DNA of 64,000 nucleotides from Streptococcus penaeicida. Its GTDB lineage: Bacteria > Bacillota > Bacilli > Lactobacillales > Streptococcaceae. Position 1 is the stretch's first letter, and each line of letters starts with the position of its first letter. The stretch spans positions 1 through 64,000 of the forward strand of contig NZ_LOCM01000011.1 in the NCBI RefSeq assembly GCF_002887775.1, in the 5' to 3' direction. The position numbers and the translations under genes are program-made. The notes under the pieces are model-generated. The model saw nothing but the letters and a program-made list of their open reading frames with translations, had not been told where the DNA came from and did not search any database. Shown piece after piece: positions 44,558 to 53,252 of the stretch.

Positions 44558-44565
44558 AGGAAAAT

Positions 44566-45675
44566 ATGGCTAAAGAAAACGAAATAACAACTTTTAATGT
44601 TCAAGTTGCAGAATTCATTCGTAACCACAAAAAAGAAGGTACTGCAGTTGATGATGAAGTAACAGAAAAACTTGTTATTCCTTTTGTATTAGATGCAGAT
44701 CAAATAGATGATCTTTTAGAACGCTTAACTGATGGTGGTATTTCAATTACTGATAAAGAAGGAAACCCATCATCAAAATATATTGTTGAAGAACCAAAAC
44801 CAGAAGAACTAACTGACGAACAATTAATCGGAAGCAATTCAGCTAAAGTGAACGATCCTGTTCGGATGTATTTGAAAGAAATTGGTGTCGTTCCTCTTCT
44901 AACAAGTGAAGAAGAAAAAGAACTAGCCATTGCGGTAGCAGAAGGTGATGTTGATGCAAAACAAAGACTTGCTGAAGCTAACTTACGTTTAGTGGTATCT
45001 ATTGCTAAACGTTACGTGGGTCGTGGCATGCAGTTCCTTGATTTGATTCAAGAAGGTAATATGGGATTGATGAAAGCCGTTGACAAATTTGACTACTCTA
45101 AAGGATTCAAATTCTCAACTTACGCAACATGGTGGATTCGTCAAGCTATCACACGTGCTATCGCTGACCAGGCCCGTACCATTCGGATTCCAGTTCACAT
45201 GGTTGAAACGATTAATAAACTCGTACGTGAACAACGTAATCTTTTACAAGAATTAGGTCAAGATCCGACACCAGAACAAATTGCAGAACGTATGGAAATG
45301 ACACCGGATAAAGTTCGTGAAATTCTTAAAATTGCTCAAGAACCAGTCTCACTTGAAACACCAATTGGTGAAGAAGATGATAGCCACTTAGGCGACTTTA
45401 TCGAAGATGAAGTGATTGAAAATCCTGTAGATTATACAACGCGTGTTGTGCTTCGTGAACAACTTGATGAAGTATTAGATACCCTAACAGACCGTGAAGA
45501 AAATGTCTTAAGACTACGTTTCGGACTCGACGATGGCAAAATGCGTACCCTGGAAGATGTGGGCAAAGTCTTCAACGTTACACGTGAACGTATCCGCCAA
45601 ATCGAAGCCAAAGCCCTACGCAAACTCCGCCACCCAAGCAGAAGCAAACAATTAAGAGATTTTATAGAGGATTAA
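44566..45675 (+). CDS. rpoD: primary sigma factor RpoD (SigA)
   Basis: This is the housekeeping sigma-70 factor. The 369-residue protein has region 1.1 (about 1-80), region 1.2 ([17 protein letters not shown]), region 2 ([38 protein letters not shown] split over about 142-178, with [22 protein letters not shown] for -10 binding and melting), region 3 and region 4 ([15 protein letters not shown] and [20 protein letters not shown], the -35 helix-turn-helix). Complete and typical. It ends directly at a hairpin terminator that opens an unusual repeat array. Confidence 0.97.
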   Translation: MAKENEITTFNVQVAEFIRNHKKEGTAVDDEVTEKLVIPFVLDADQIDDLLERLTDGGISITDKEGNPSSKYIVEEPKPEELTDEQLIGSNSAKVNDPVRMYLKEIGVVPLLTSEEEKELAIAVAEGDVDAKQRLAEANLRLVVSIAKRYVGRGMQFLDLIQEGNMGLMKAVDKFDYSKGFKFSTYATWWIRQAITRAIADQARTIRIPVHMVETINKLVREQRNLLQELGQDPTPEQIAERMEMTPDKVREILKIAQEPVSLETPIGEEDDSHLGDFIEDEVIENPVDYTTRVVLREQLDEVLDTLTDREENVLRLRFGLDDGKMRTLEDVGKVFNVTRERIRQIEAKALRKLRHPSRSKQLRDFIED

Positions 45676-45696
45676 AAATGCCCGGTGGGCATTTTT
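45674..45696 (+). terminator. terminator of dnaG-rpoD
   Basis: AAAAATGCCC-GGT-GGGCATTTTT is a perfect 10-bp stem starting at the rpoD stop. A second copy of its core is at 45881-45900 within the following array. Confidence 0.85.
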
Positions 45697-45925
45697 AACG
45701 GCGAGCTTGAAATTAGAAACGAGCCCAAAATCCAGGCTGAGGGTTTAAACGGCGAGCTTGAAATTGGAAAGCTGACTGTTTCCAAGTGGCGCTTCTCAGC
45801 GGTAGGTCTTGAAATAGAAAAACCTACCGTATCCAAGTGGCGCTTCTCAGCGGTACACCTAGAAACTAGAAAGTGTACCGAATGCCCGGTGGGCATTTTT
45901 AACGGCGAGCTTGAAACTGGAAATA
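45677..45925 (+). repeat. tandem array of ~51-bp structured units after rpoD
   Basis: Five units of 50-52 bp are anchored at CGG boxes starting 45699, 45750, 45800, 45851 and 45903. Each box begins an arm CGGNNNNN, followed by a loop of the form CTTGAAATNGAAA. In two units the arm pairs perfectly with the next unit's start: CGGTAGGT (45800-45807) with ACCTACCG (45822-45829), and CGGTACAC (45851-45858) with GTGTACCG (45873-45880), both with 14-nt loops. A 24-bp unit (TCCAAGTGGCGCTTCTCAGC...) recurs at 45781 and 45832. A 36-bp block recurs at 45677-45712 and 45881-45916, exactly 204 bp (four periods) apart. No convincing gene; open frames on both strands reflect the period being a multiple of three. 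Confidence 0.75.
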
Positions 45926-46007
45926 GCCACTTGTAATACAGTCGATTAAAAACAAGACTGTTGTTAAAATTGATAGAAAAAGAAGTTAATATTAAAAGTG
46001 ATTTATT

Positions 46008-46033
46008 GCTCAAAGTTCAAATGGACTTTGAGC
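46008..46033. other. hairpin upstream of the MIP18 gene
   Basis: GCTCAAAGT (46008-46016) pairs with ACTTTGAGC (46025-46033), followed by TTT. It may be a weak terminator for transcription leaving the repeat array. The stretch 45926-46061 otherwise holds an ACAGTC/GACTGT stem (45938-45961) and no gene. Confidence 0.4.
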
Positions 46034-46061
46034 TTTACCATAAATGATAAAGGATGTTTAG

Positions 46062-46400
46062 ATGTCAGAAAATCAAAAATATAGTGAAGAAGAAGTTGGT
46101 AAAATTAAAGACCGTATTCTAGAAGCACTCGAAATGGTCATCGACCCAGAACTTGGTATCGATATTGTTAATCTTGGTTTGATTTATGAAATCCATTTTT
46201 CGGACTCGGGTCATACTCAAATCGATATGACTTTAACAACAATGGGTTGTCCTTTAGCTGATTTATTGACTGATCAAATCTATGATGTCTTAAAAGATGT
46301 TCCAGAAGTAACAAGTTCAGAAGTGAAATTGGTTTGGTATCCAGCTTGGACTGTAGATAAAATGAGTCGTTATGCACGAATTGCTTTAGGAATTCGATAA
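46062..46400 (+). CDS. MIP18/DUF59 metal-sulfur cluster assembly factor
   Basis: This 112-residue protein belongs to the MIP18/DUF59 (PaaD, SufT-like) family, which helps mature iron-sulfur proteins. It shows ALEMVIDPELGIDIVNLGLIYE (about 18-39), MTLTTMGCPLADLLTDQI with the conserved Cys near residue 65, and the C-terminal LVWYPAWTVDKMSRYARIALGI motif. It is preceded by AAAGGATG and is separated from rmlD by a terminator. It commonly lies near rpoD and the rhamnose locus in streptococci. Confidence 0.9.
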   Translation: MSENQKYSEEEVGKIKDRILEALEMVIDPELGIDIVNLGLIYEIHFSDSGHTQIDMTLTTMGCPLADLLTDQIYDVLKDVPEVTSSEVKLVWYPAWTVDKMSRYARIALGIR

Positions 46401-46410
46401 AAACAAACTT

Positions 46411-46434
46411 AAGGGATGAAATATTCCCTTTTTT
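46411..46434 (+). terminator. terminator after the MIP18 gene
   Basis: AAGGGA (46411-46416) and TCCCTT (46425-46430) with an 8-nt loop, followed by TTTT. Confidence 0.65.
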
Positions 46435-46499
46435 GGTGTAAAATAATGAGGAATAATCTGAATATAAGAGCTTCATAAGGCTTTCAACGAGGAGAAAAT

Positions 46500-47354
46500 A
46501 TGATATTAATTACTGGTAGTAATGGACAGCTTGGAACAGAATTACGTTATTTATTAGATGAGCGTAATGAAGAATATGTAGCAGTAGATGTTGCTGAAAT
46601 GGATATTACAAATGCTGAAATGGTTGACCAAGTCTTTTCACAAGTGAAACCGACATTGGTTTACCACTGCGCAGCCTATACGGCAGTTGATGCAGCAGAA
46701 GATGAAGGCAAAGAATTAAACCAAGCAATCAACGTTGATGGTACAGTGAATATCGCAAAAGCTTGTCAAAAATATAATGCTACATTAGTTTATATTTCAA
46801 CTGACTATGTTTTTGACGGTACAAAAACAGTAGGTCAAGAGTGGTTCGAAACAGATGTTCCAGATCCTAAAACAGAATATGGGCGCACTAAACGTCTGGG
46901 TGAAGAAGCAGTTGAAAAATATGCTGAAAAATTCTATATTATTAGAACTGCATGGGTATTTGGTAATTACGGCAAAAACTTTGTTTTCACTATGCAAAAT
47001 CTAGCTAAAAGCCATCCCAAACTTACAGTCGTTAATGACCAGTATGGTCGTCCGACATGGACTCGTACGCTGGCTGAATTTATGTGCCATTTAGCTGAAA
47101 ACAATAAGGAATTTGGTTATTATCATCTCTCTAATGATTCAAAAGAGGATACCAGTTGGTATGATTTTGCCAAGGAAATCTTAAAAGATACTGACGTGGA
47201 AGTAGTTCCTGTTGATTCATCTGCCTTTCCGGCAAAAGCTAAGCGTCCACTTAATTCAACCATGAATTTAGATAAGGCAAAAGCAACTGGATTTAAGATT
47301 CCAATGTGGCAAGATGCTTTACATGAATTTTATCAACAAGAAATCAAAAAATAA
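46500..47354 (+). CDS. rmlD: dTDP-4-dehydrorhamnose reductase RmlD
   Basis: RmlD makes dTDP-L-rhamnose, donor for the rhamnan backbone, using NAD(P)H. The 284-residue SDR protein has the nucleotide motif TGSNGQLGTELR (residues 5-16), the catalytic YxxxK in YGRTKRLGE near 128, ISTDYVFDGTK near 100 and TAWVFGNYGKNFV near 150. It is the counterpart of gacA in group A streptococci, which also heads the polysaccharide locus. The rmlABC genes are not in this window. It ends in a terminator, and rgpA has its own promoter. Confidence 0.95.
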   Translation: MILITGSNGQLGTELRYLLDERNEEYVAVDVAEMDITNAEMVDQVFSQVKPTLVYHCAAYTAVDAAEDEGKELNQAINVDGTVNIAKACQKYNATLVYISTDYVFDGTKTVGQEWFETDVPDPKTEYGRTKRLGEEAVEKYAEKFYIIRTAWVFGNYGKNFVFTMQNLAKSHPKLTVVNDQYGRPTWTRTLAEFMCHLAENNKEFGYYHLSNDSKEDTSWYDFAKEILKDTDVEVVPVDSSAFPAKAKRPLNSTMNLDKAKATGFKIPMWQDALHEFYQQEIKK

Positions 47355-47364
47355 GCTGAAGAAT

Positions 47365-47397
47365 GAGCTTTGCCCTAGTGGCAGAGCTCCTTTTTTC
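47365..47397 (+). terminator. terminator of rmlD
   Basis: GAGCTTTGCC (47365-47374) pairs with GGCAGAGCTC (47380-47389) with one mismatch (T-G context), loop CTAGT, then CTTTTTT. Confidence 0.75.
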
Positions 47398-47428
47398 ATG
47401 GTAAAATCTCGTAAAAAGTCACTATTTA

Positions 47429-47437
47429 TGCTATAAT
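47429..47437 (+). promoter_or_regulatory. extended -10 promoter of the polysaccharide operon
   Basis: TG-C-TATAAT (47429-47437) lies 36 bp before the rgpA ATG, with no strong -35 box. From here genes to about 60732 run in one direction with overlaps or short gaps, so this is probably the main promoter. Confidence 0.55.
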
Positions 47438-47472
47438 ATTTATTGATTATATTTTAGAATGGGGCATTGTGA

Positions 47473-48627
47473 ATGCAGGATGTATTTATCATTGGTAGTC
47501 GAGGATTACCAGCAAAATATGGTGGCTTTGAAACTTTTGTCGAAGAGTTAATCAGTCATCAAAAAAGTGGAGACATCCGTTATCACGTTGCCTGTCTCAG
47601 TGATTCAAAACATAAAGAACACTTTGATTTCAAAGGAATCGATTGTTTTTACCTTAATCCACCAAAGATTGGCCCTGCAAGAGTCATCGCTTATGACATG
47701 ATGGCCATTAACTACGCTCTGAAATTATGTGATCGACAAAATAGTAAAAATCCCATTTTTTACATTCTAGGTAATACTATTGGTGCCTTTATCGGATCTT
47801 TTGCTAAGCAAATTAAAAAGCGCGGTGGTCAGTTTTTCATCAATCCTGATGGCCTTGAATGGAAACGCAGTAAATGGTCTAAACCAGTTCAATTGTATTT
47901 GAAATATGCTGAAAAGCAAATGACCAAAAAAGCTGATTTAGTCATTTCAGATAATTTAGGAATTGAATCATACATTAAGGAATCTTATCCATGGGCTCAG
48001 ACTAAATTTATTGCTTACGGAACTGATACAGAATCGTCTAGCTTATCATTTGAAGATGATAAGGTTCGTGACTATTTCAATAACTATCAAATCAGTGAGA
48101 AAAATTATTACTTAGTCATCGGTCGCTTTGTACCTGAAAATAACTATGAAACCATTATCAAAGAATTTATGGCTTCACAGACTGAACGTGATTTGGTCGT
48201 GATTTGCAACCATGAAGGCAATGGATTCTTTGAAACCTTAAAATCATTAACTCACTTTGAAAAAGATGAACGGGTCAAGTTTGTAGGCACCCAGTATGAC
48301 CGTCAGTTATTAACCTACATTCGAGAAAATGCCTTCGCCTATATCCATGGACACGAGGTCGGGGGAACCAATCCAGGACTCCTAGAAGCCTTGGCCCATA
48401 CTAAGCTTAATTTGGTCTTCGATGTTGATTTTAACAAGTCGGTGGCAAAAACTGGCGCTTTATATTGGACCAAAGATGATAAGGTATTAGCTCAGTTAAT
48501 TGAAAGTGTTGATAGTCGCCACAATTACGATGATTTAGGTCAGCAAGCCAAGGAGATTATCCAGAAAGAATACACTTGGGACAAAATTGTTAGTGAATAT
48601 GAGGCCTTATTTTTAAATGAAAATTAA
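47473..48627 (+). CDS. rgpA: RgpA/GacB-type rhamnosyltransferase (first rhamnose addition)
   Basis: This GT4-like enzyme with a DUF1972 N-terminus adds the first L-rhamnose to lipid-linked GlcNAc, starting the rhamnan chain; its group A homologue is GacB. The 384-residue protein shows FIIGSRGLPAKYGGFETFVEEL (residues 5-26), the DUF1972 hallmark, then FINPDGLEWKRSKW near 118 and, in the C-terminal domain, VIGRFVPENNYETII near 216 and HGHEVGGTNPGLLEALAHTK near 297. It overlaps rgpB by 11 bases. Acceptor assignment is by family. Confidence 0.9.
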   Translation: MQDVFIIGSRGLPAKYGGFETFVEELISHQKSGDIRYHVACLSDSKHKEHFDFKGIDCFYLNPPKIGPARVIAYDMMAINYALKLCDRQNSKNPIFYILGNTIGAFIGSFAKQIKKRGGQFFINPDGLEWKRSKWSKPVQLYLKYAEKQMTKKADLVISDNLGIESYIKESYPWAQTKFIAYGTDTESSSLSFEDDKVRDYFNNYQISEKNYYLVIGRFVPENNYETIIKEFMASQTERDLVVICNHEGNGFFETLKSLTHFEKDERVKFVGTQYDRQLLTYIRENAFAYIHGHEVGGTNPGLLEALAHTKLNLVFDVDFNKSVAKTGALYWTKDDKVLAQLIESVDSRHNYDDLGQQAKEIIQKEYTWDKIVSEYEALFLNEN

Positions 48628-49558
48628 CATTTTAATGTCCACCTACAACGGTGAAAAGTTCCTAGCAGAACAAATTGAAAGCATTCAAAAACAGACAGTT
48701 ACAGATTGGACGCTATTAATCAGAGATGATGGCTCAAGCGATCGGACACCGGAAATCATCCAAGAATTTGTCGCAAAAGATAGTCGGATTCGTTTCATTA
48801 ATGCTGATCATCGTGTTAATTACGGTGTCATCAAGAATTTCTTTACACTGTTAAAACATGAAGAAGCTGACTTTTATTTTTTTAGTGACCAAGATGACGT
48901 TTGGTTGCCAGATAAGATGGCCATTCAATTGCAAGAAGCTCAAAAGTATGACCAGGAAATACCATTAGCTGTTTATATGGACCTAAAAGTGGTGGATCAA
49001 GATTTGAATGTCATTAATGAAAGCATGATTCGTTCTCAGTCAGGTCATGCCAATACAAAAATGATTCAAGAACTTTCTGAGAATGCTGTGACGGGTGGAG
49101 TAATGTTGATCAATCATGCCTTAGCAGAAAAATGGCTATCACCTGATGGCATTATTATGCATGACTGGTACTTAGCCTTGTTAGCTGCAAGTCTTGGAAA
49201 ATTGATTTATATTGATTTACCGGGTGAATTATATCGCCAACACAGTAACAATGTTTTGGGGGCAAGAACACTTGATAAACGCTTTAAAATTTTGCGAGAA
49301 GGTCCTCGCCATATTTTTACACGCTATTGGAAGCTAATCCATGAATCACAACAGCAAGCCCAAAAAATTCTTGAAACAGAAAGTACTAACTTAGCTTCTA
49401 AAGATAGAGAAGTCTTACGTCACTATATCGACATTGACCAACAGGTTTTTACTGAGAGACTTCGTCGTATCATAAAATATAAGTACACAAAGAATCAATG
49501 GAAACATATTATTGTTTTTAGACTATTATTGCTTACAAATCTATATAATGCGAGATAA
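48617..49558 (+). CDS. rgpB: RgpB/GacC-type alpha-1,3-rhamnosyltransferase
   Basis: This GT2 enzyme adds the next rhamnose. The 313-residue protein has the GT-A N-terminus ILMSTYNGEKFLAEQIESI (4-22), RDDGSSDRTPEII near 39, and the DXD-like SDQDDVWLPDKM near 91, with MHDWYLALLAASLG near 187. The start sits inside the end of rgpA, so translation is coupled. rmlD-rgpA-rgpB is the conserved core of streptococcal rhamnose polysaccharide loci; after this gene the locus departs from the group A pattern, since rgpC/rgpD do not follow. Confidence 0.9.
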   Translation: MKINILMSTYNGEKFLAEQIESIQKQTVTDWTLLIRDDGSSDRTPEIIQEFVAKDSRIRFINADHRVNYGVIKNFFTLLKHEEADFYFFSDQDDVWLPDKMAIQLQEAQKYDQEIPLAVYMDLKVVDQDLNVINESMIRSQSGHANTKMIQELSENAVTGGVMLINHALAEKWLSPDGIIMHDWYLALLAASLGKLIYIDLPGELYRQHSNNVLGARTLDKRFKILREGPRHIFTRYWKLIHESQQQAQKILETESTNLASKDREVLRHYIDIDQQVFTERLRRIIKYKYTKNQWKHIIVFRLLLLTNLYNAR

Positions 49559-49560
49559 AA

Positions 49561-50286
49561 ATGAAAAAAGTTCTATTAATTATTCCAGCCTATAATGAAG
49601 AGGGTAGTATCGAAAAGACAGTTGCAAAGATTGTTGCTTTTCGTGAGCAACACGATCTTTCATTTCAATTGGACTATATTGTTATTAATGATGGCTCAAC
49701 AGATTCAACAGCTCAAATCTTGGATCAAAAGCAACTACAGCATATCGACTTAATTCAAAATTTAGGAATTGGTGGTGGTGTTCAAACAGGCTATATTTAT
49801 GCCTTAAGACAAAATTATGATATCGCTGTCCAATTTGATGGGGATGGTCAACATGATATTAATAGTATCGCTGAGGTCGTAAAACCGGTTTTAGAAGATG
49901 AGGTTGATTTTGTCATAGGTTCCCGTTTTGTTGATAAATCGATTGAGAATTTCCAATCAACTTTTATGCGTCGATTAGGAATTAATTTAATTTCCATAGC
50001 AATTAAACTGACAACTGGCAAGAAAATTTACGATACCACTAGTGGTTATCGTGCAGGAAATAAGAAAGTCATTGCTTATTTTGCTCAACGTTACCCAGTG
50101 GCTTATCCTGAGCCAGAATCAATCGTCCGACTTTTGAAAAAAGGGCTTAGAGTAAAAGAAATGCCAGCCAACATGTTTGAACGTCTAGAAGGCGTCTCAA
50201 GTATTAGAGCTTTCAAATCAGTGACTTATATGATAGATGTGCTAATTTCAATTCTAATTGCTGGATTTATGAAGGAGCAAGATTAA
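49561..50286 (+). CDS. GT2 glycosyltransferase, GacI/DPM1-like (polyprenyl-phosphate sugar synthase)
   Basis: This 241-residue GT2 protein resembles polyprenyl-phosphate sugar transferases. It has LLIIPAYNEEGSIEKTVAKI (5-24), INDGSTDSTAQIL near 46, the metal-binding VQFDGDGQHDINSI near 92, and VIGSRFVDKSI. It lacks the membrane helices of larger DPM1-type enzymes apart from a hydrophobic C-terminus (MIDVLISILIAGF). In group A streptococci GacI makes undecaprenyl-phosphate GlcNAc and needs the small membrane partner GacJ (DUF2304). The next gene here encodes just such a protein with a one-base overlap, so this is the likely counterpart. Sugar identity is inferred. Confidence 0.85.
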   Translation: MKKVLLIIPAYNEEGSIEKTVAKIVAFREQHDLSFQLDYIVINDGSTDSTAQILDQKQLQHIDLIQNLGIGGGVQTGYIYALRQNYDIAVQFDGDGQHDINSIAEVVKPVLEDEVDFVIGSRFVDKSIENFQSTFMRRLGINLISIAIKLTTGKKIYDTTSGYRAGNKKVIAYFAQRYPVAYPEPESIVRLLKKGLRVKEMPANMFERLEGVSSIRAFKSVTYMIDVLISILIAGFMKEQD

Positions 50287-50636
50287 TGAGTTTATTTCTA
50301 CAAGTCGAAATGTTTATTTTGGCACTAATAATCTTATATGCTATTATTCGCATGGTTAATAAACATTCTTTTTCAGTAAGAAGAGCTACACCTTGGCTTT
50401 TTGTTGGTTTCTCACTTGTCTTTATCAGTGTTTTTCCGCAAGTTGTCTCAATTGTTGCTCATCGTGCAGGATTTGCTCTAACCATGAATTTTCTTCTGTT
50501 TATGGCAGTCCTTTTCTTGTTTGTCTTGGAAATTTTTGATACCCAAAGTTCAACTCGAAAAGAAGAGCAAATCAAAAAACTGATACAAGAAGTTTCCTTG
50601 TTAAAAAAAGAAATTGAGGATAAAGACTTTAAATGA
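50286..50636 (+). CDS. DUF2304 small membrane protein, GacJ-like
   Basis: This 116-residue protein has three hydrophobic helices (about residues 4-22, 36-56 and 62-86) and a charged C-terminal coiled coil (KEEQIKKLIQEVSLLKKEIED). It fits DUF2304/GacJ, which stabilises and activates the GacI transferase in group A streptococci. Its start overlaps the stop of the GT2 gene (TAATG) and its stop overlaps the next start (ATGA), so synthesis is tightly coupled to its partner. Confidence 0.85.
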   Translation: MSLFLQVEMFILALIILYAIIRMVNKHSFSVRRATPWLFVGFSLVFISVFPQVVSIVAHRAGFALTMNFLLFMAVLFLFVLEIFDTQSSTRKEEQIKKLIQEVSLLKKEIEDKDFK

Positions 50637-52393
50637 CAAAAAAGATTTTGATATTATTCGGTTTCCTTTTATTATTAACTGGATGTAAACAAGCCAAAAG
50701 CCCGAAGGATTCTTATCAAAAAGTTGATATTACTGCCTATTATCACTATAATAACCAGCCTTTAGAGGGTATCCATGTTGAAGTCTTTAATTATGAAACT
50801 GCTTATCGGAAAATAAAATCTGGTAAATTCAATAAAAATGACTTATCGCATTATACTTTAGATGGTGTTCGTAAAAAGTACCAGGTTAAGGATAATGAAA
50901 TTATTATTGAAAATTATCATTTTGGTAAAGGTATAAAAAATTCATCTAATGATGCAAAGGCTATCATTAGACTCTTGTTCGAAAATTGCAAAGACTATTT
51001 AACTTACATGAATGGATTAAAGAGTGAGGTTGTCCTATCAAATCCAGATAATAGTCGCTACAAGTTTTCTAATAGTCAAGGTAAATTAATTGGAACTGTA
51101 GAGAGTGGTTTATCAATGATTCGAGATACCACTGGAGCAAAAAATTATAAACTCACTCAATTAAAAAAGAATTCTGTCGTCTATATTGGTAATACACGCC
51201 CAATTAAAGAGAAGATTCGCTTAAATAATAAAAAAGTAATTGACTTTATTTCTGCAGACTATGGTCAAGAATTAACATATAAAATTCCTGTTACCTCTAA
51301 TGAAATGACCATTAAATTATCTCCTAATTTTGTTGTAGATAGTGCAAGTTATCCTTATAATACTCAGGTTCAACCTATTGCTAAAAAGGTGTCCAATAAT
51401 GGAGAACTTGTTGAGACTAGTGATAGTCCAATCATTAGTAATGGTAAAATAGTCTATCACTCAAAACGTATGCAACTTGATTCCTTCGATAAAGAAATCA
51501 TGAACCGTGAATTATCATTATCACTTTCAAAATTATATTCTTTAAACCAACTAACATTTGAATTTAAAGAAGATAAACCAAAGTATTTATTAGTGAAAGG
51601 TCATGTTAGTTCAACGGTCACATATTCCATTCCTTTAATTTTAGAGTTGGCAAATGATCAATCTCAAAGCATGGACTATAAATTAGATGTCTATAGCACT
51701 CAGACGTCACAAGGGATCTATGTTTATGATAAAGATGGTGGCATTTTAACCCCACAAATTGAAAGCTATGGCATTAATTTTGTGACATTTGATGGTCAGT
51801 CAAATAAACCAAAGGCCAACCAAACCTTCTTATTAGCCAAACTCAAAAAAGGTAAAGTTTCTGTTTTGGAGAGAGAAGATAAAAATGCAAAATGGCATGA
51901 CACGAATATGTCACTTAAAGAATTTTCTAAGCATAAAGATAAGTTCTCACCAGTCATCATCAAAGGCAATCAATATAATTATAGTGATGGAAAAAGTCGT
52001 GAATTGCCACTTAACTATGAGTTATGGAAATTTGATGAAAAGAAACAAAATGAAGAAAATCAACCACTCTTTAAATTGCGTGGTCTCTCAAAAAACTATA
52101 AGTATTTTATGCTTCCTCTAAATACTGATAATTGGATTGTTAATCAGGGAAAACCAATAACTTTCACCGTTGGACCGGGAAGTATTGCGAATGCAAAAAA
52201 TGATAATTATGAAGTGAATGGCTTCATTTCAGATATGCAATACAATAAGGAAGAATACCAAGCAATACCTGTCGTTTCAAAAACTCAAAAAATACAAGAA
52301 CCAAACAATCCTTTGATTAAAACAGCGACAATTGTTTGTATTGTATTAATAAGCTATTTAGCAATAATCTTTATATTTGTTAAGAAATTATGA
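50633..52393 (+). CDS. unknown lipoprotein-like protein with C-terminal membrane helix
   Basis: I do not recognise this 586-residue protein. The N-terminus has a lipoprotein signal (KKILILFGFLLLLTGCKQAK) with lipobox LLTGC, Cys18. The body is rich in beta-like, Lys/Asn/Ser-rich sequence, with VDITAYYHYNNQPLEGIHVEV near the start resembling a prealbumin/Cna-B-type strand pattern, and a last membrane helix (about 563-582, TIVCIVLISYLAIIFIFV) with a basic end. A protein anchored at both ends outside the membrane would be unusual. It is coupled to the DUF2304 gene (ATGA), so it belongs to the polysaccharide operon. Possible roles include presentation, length control or transfer of the polysaccharide, all unproven. 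Confidence 0.75.
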   Translation: MTKKILILFGFLLLLTGCKQAKSPKDSYQKVDITAYYHYNNQPLEGIHVEVFNYETAYRKIKSGKFNKNDLSHYTLDGVRKKYQVKDNEIIIENYHFGKGIKNSSNDAKAIIRLLFENCKDYLTYMNGLKSEVVLSNPDNSRYKFSNSQGKLIGTVESGLSMIRDTTGAKNYKLTQLKKNSVVYIGNTRPIKEKIRLNNKKVIDFISADYGQELTYKIPVTSNEMTIKLSPNFVVDSASYPYNTQVQPIAKKVSNNGELVETSDSPIISNGKIVYHSKRMQLDSFDKEIMNRELSLSLSKLYSLNQLTFEFKEDKPKYLLVKGHVSSTVTYSIPLILELANDQSQSMDYKLDVYSTQTSQGIYVYDKDGGILTPQIESYGINFVTFDGQSNKPKANQTFLLAKLKKGKVSVLEREDKNAKWHDTNMSLKEFSKHKDKFSPVIIKGNQYNYSDGKSRELPLNYELWKFDEKKQNEENQPLFKLRGLSKNYKYFMLPLNTDNWIVNQGKPITFTVGPGSIANAKNDNYEVNGFISDMQYNKEEYQAIPVVSKTQKIQEPNNPLIKTATIVCIVLISYLAIIFIFVKKL

Positions 52394-52428
52394 TTTGTGA
52401 CAAATAAAGATTTTCAGAAGGAAAAATT

Positions 52429-53252
52429 ATGAAGAAAATGACTGTTCTTGAAATAAGGAAAGTACAACTAGAAATGCTTGCCTACATCGATAAGTTAGCA
52501 AGAGAAAATGGTATCGAATATTCCTAGGTGGAGGAAGTCTTTTAGGTTCAATACGACATAAAGGCTTTATCCCTTGGGATGATGATATTGATTTAATGCT
52601 TAAAAGAAGTGAGTATGAAAAATTGATGAAGTTATTAGCTAGTCAAGAACACGCTGATTATAAACTCTTACATCACTCAGTTGAGCCTAATCTTTGGCCA
52701 TTCGCTAAACTCTATCATACAAAATCAATGTACCAAAGCAAAACAGATCGGATTCATCCATGGACAGGAATTTTTATTGATATTTTCCCTATGGATAAAT
52801 TACCTGAGACTGCTGAAGAGCGTGAAAAGTTCTTTAAGAAAGTTCATAATGCTGCAGCCAATCTTATGTGTACAACCTATCCTAATTATGCTAGTGGGTC
52901 TCGTAAATTGTATGCTTTTGCCAGATTAGTTTTAGGTTTTCCTCGTTTTCTTAAGTATCATGGCCAAGCAAAAAAACAAGCTCAAGTGGCGGATCAGATT
53001 ATGGGAACATACAATGAACAACATGTTCCTTATATAGGTTATACAGACTCGCGCTATCGCTTAAAAGAGTTTTTCCCTGTTGAATTATTTTCAGAGTATG
53101 AGGATACACCATTTGAACAGTTAACAGTAAGAAAAATAAAAAATGATCATGCTTATTTGAATCAACTTTATGGCAGCTCTTATATGGAATTACCACCAGA
53201 GGATAAGCGAGAAAATCACAGTTACTACACATGGTACTGGAAGGAGAAATAA
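52429..53252 (+). CDS. LicD-family phosphotransferase (one-base frameshift near 52521)
   Basis: LicD proteins transfer a phospho-alcohol or phosphosugar from a CDP-activated donor to a glycan. The frame opens at ATG 52429 (MKKMTVLEIRKVQLEMLAYI) and stops at 52525-52527; the remainder continues in another frame from the same region. One missing T (TATTTCCTAGGT read as TATTCCTAGG) restores 274 residues with the family hallmark LGGGSLLGSIRHKGFIPWDDDIDL (near 33-56) and GIFIDIFPMDKLP near 115, both containing the metal-binding Asp residues. The IspD/TarI-like gene begins at the base after its stop, which strongly suggests that gene makes its CDP donor. The lesion is probably a sequencing error. 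Confidence 0.85.

Noticed and set aside
45677-45925. CRISPR array
   Set aside because: Units differ inside the repeat while keeping paired arms, there are no unrelated spacers of constant length between identical repeats, and no cas genes are near.
45672-46013. Open reading frames on both strands across the rpoD-downstream array
   Set aside because: They arise because the ~51-bp period is a multiple of three, so repeats stay in frame. They lack a ribosome site and a domain, and one begins within the rpoD terminator.
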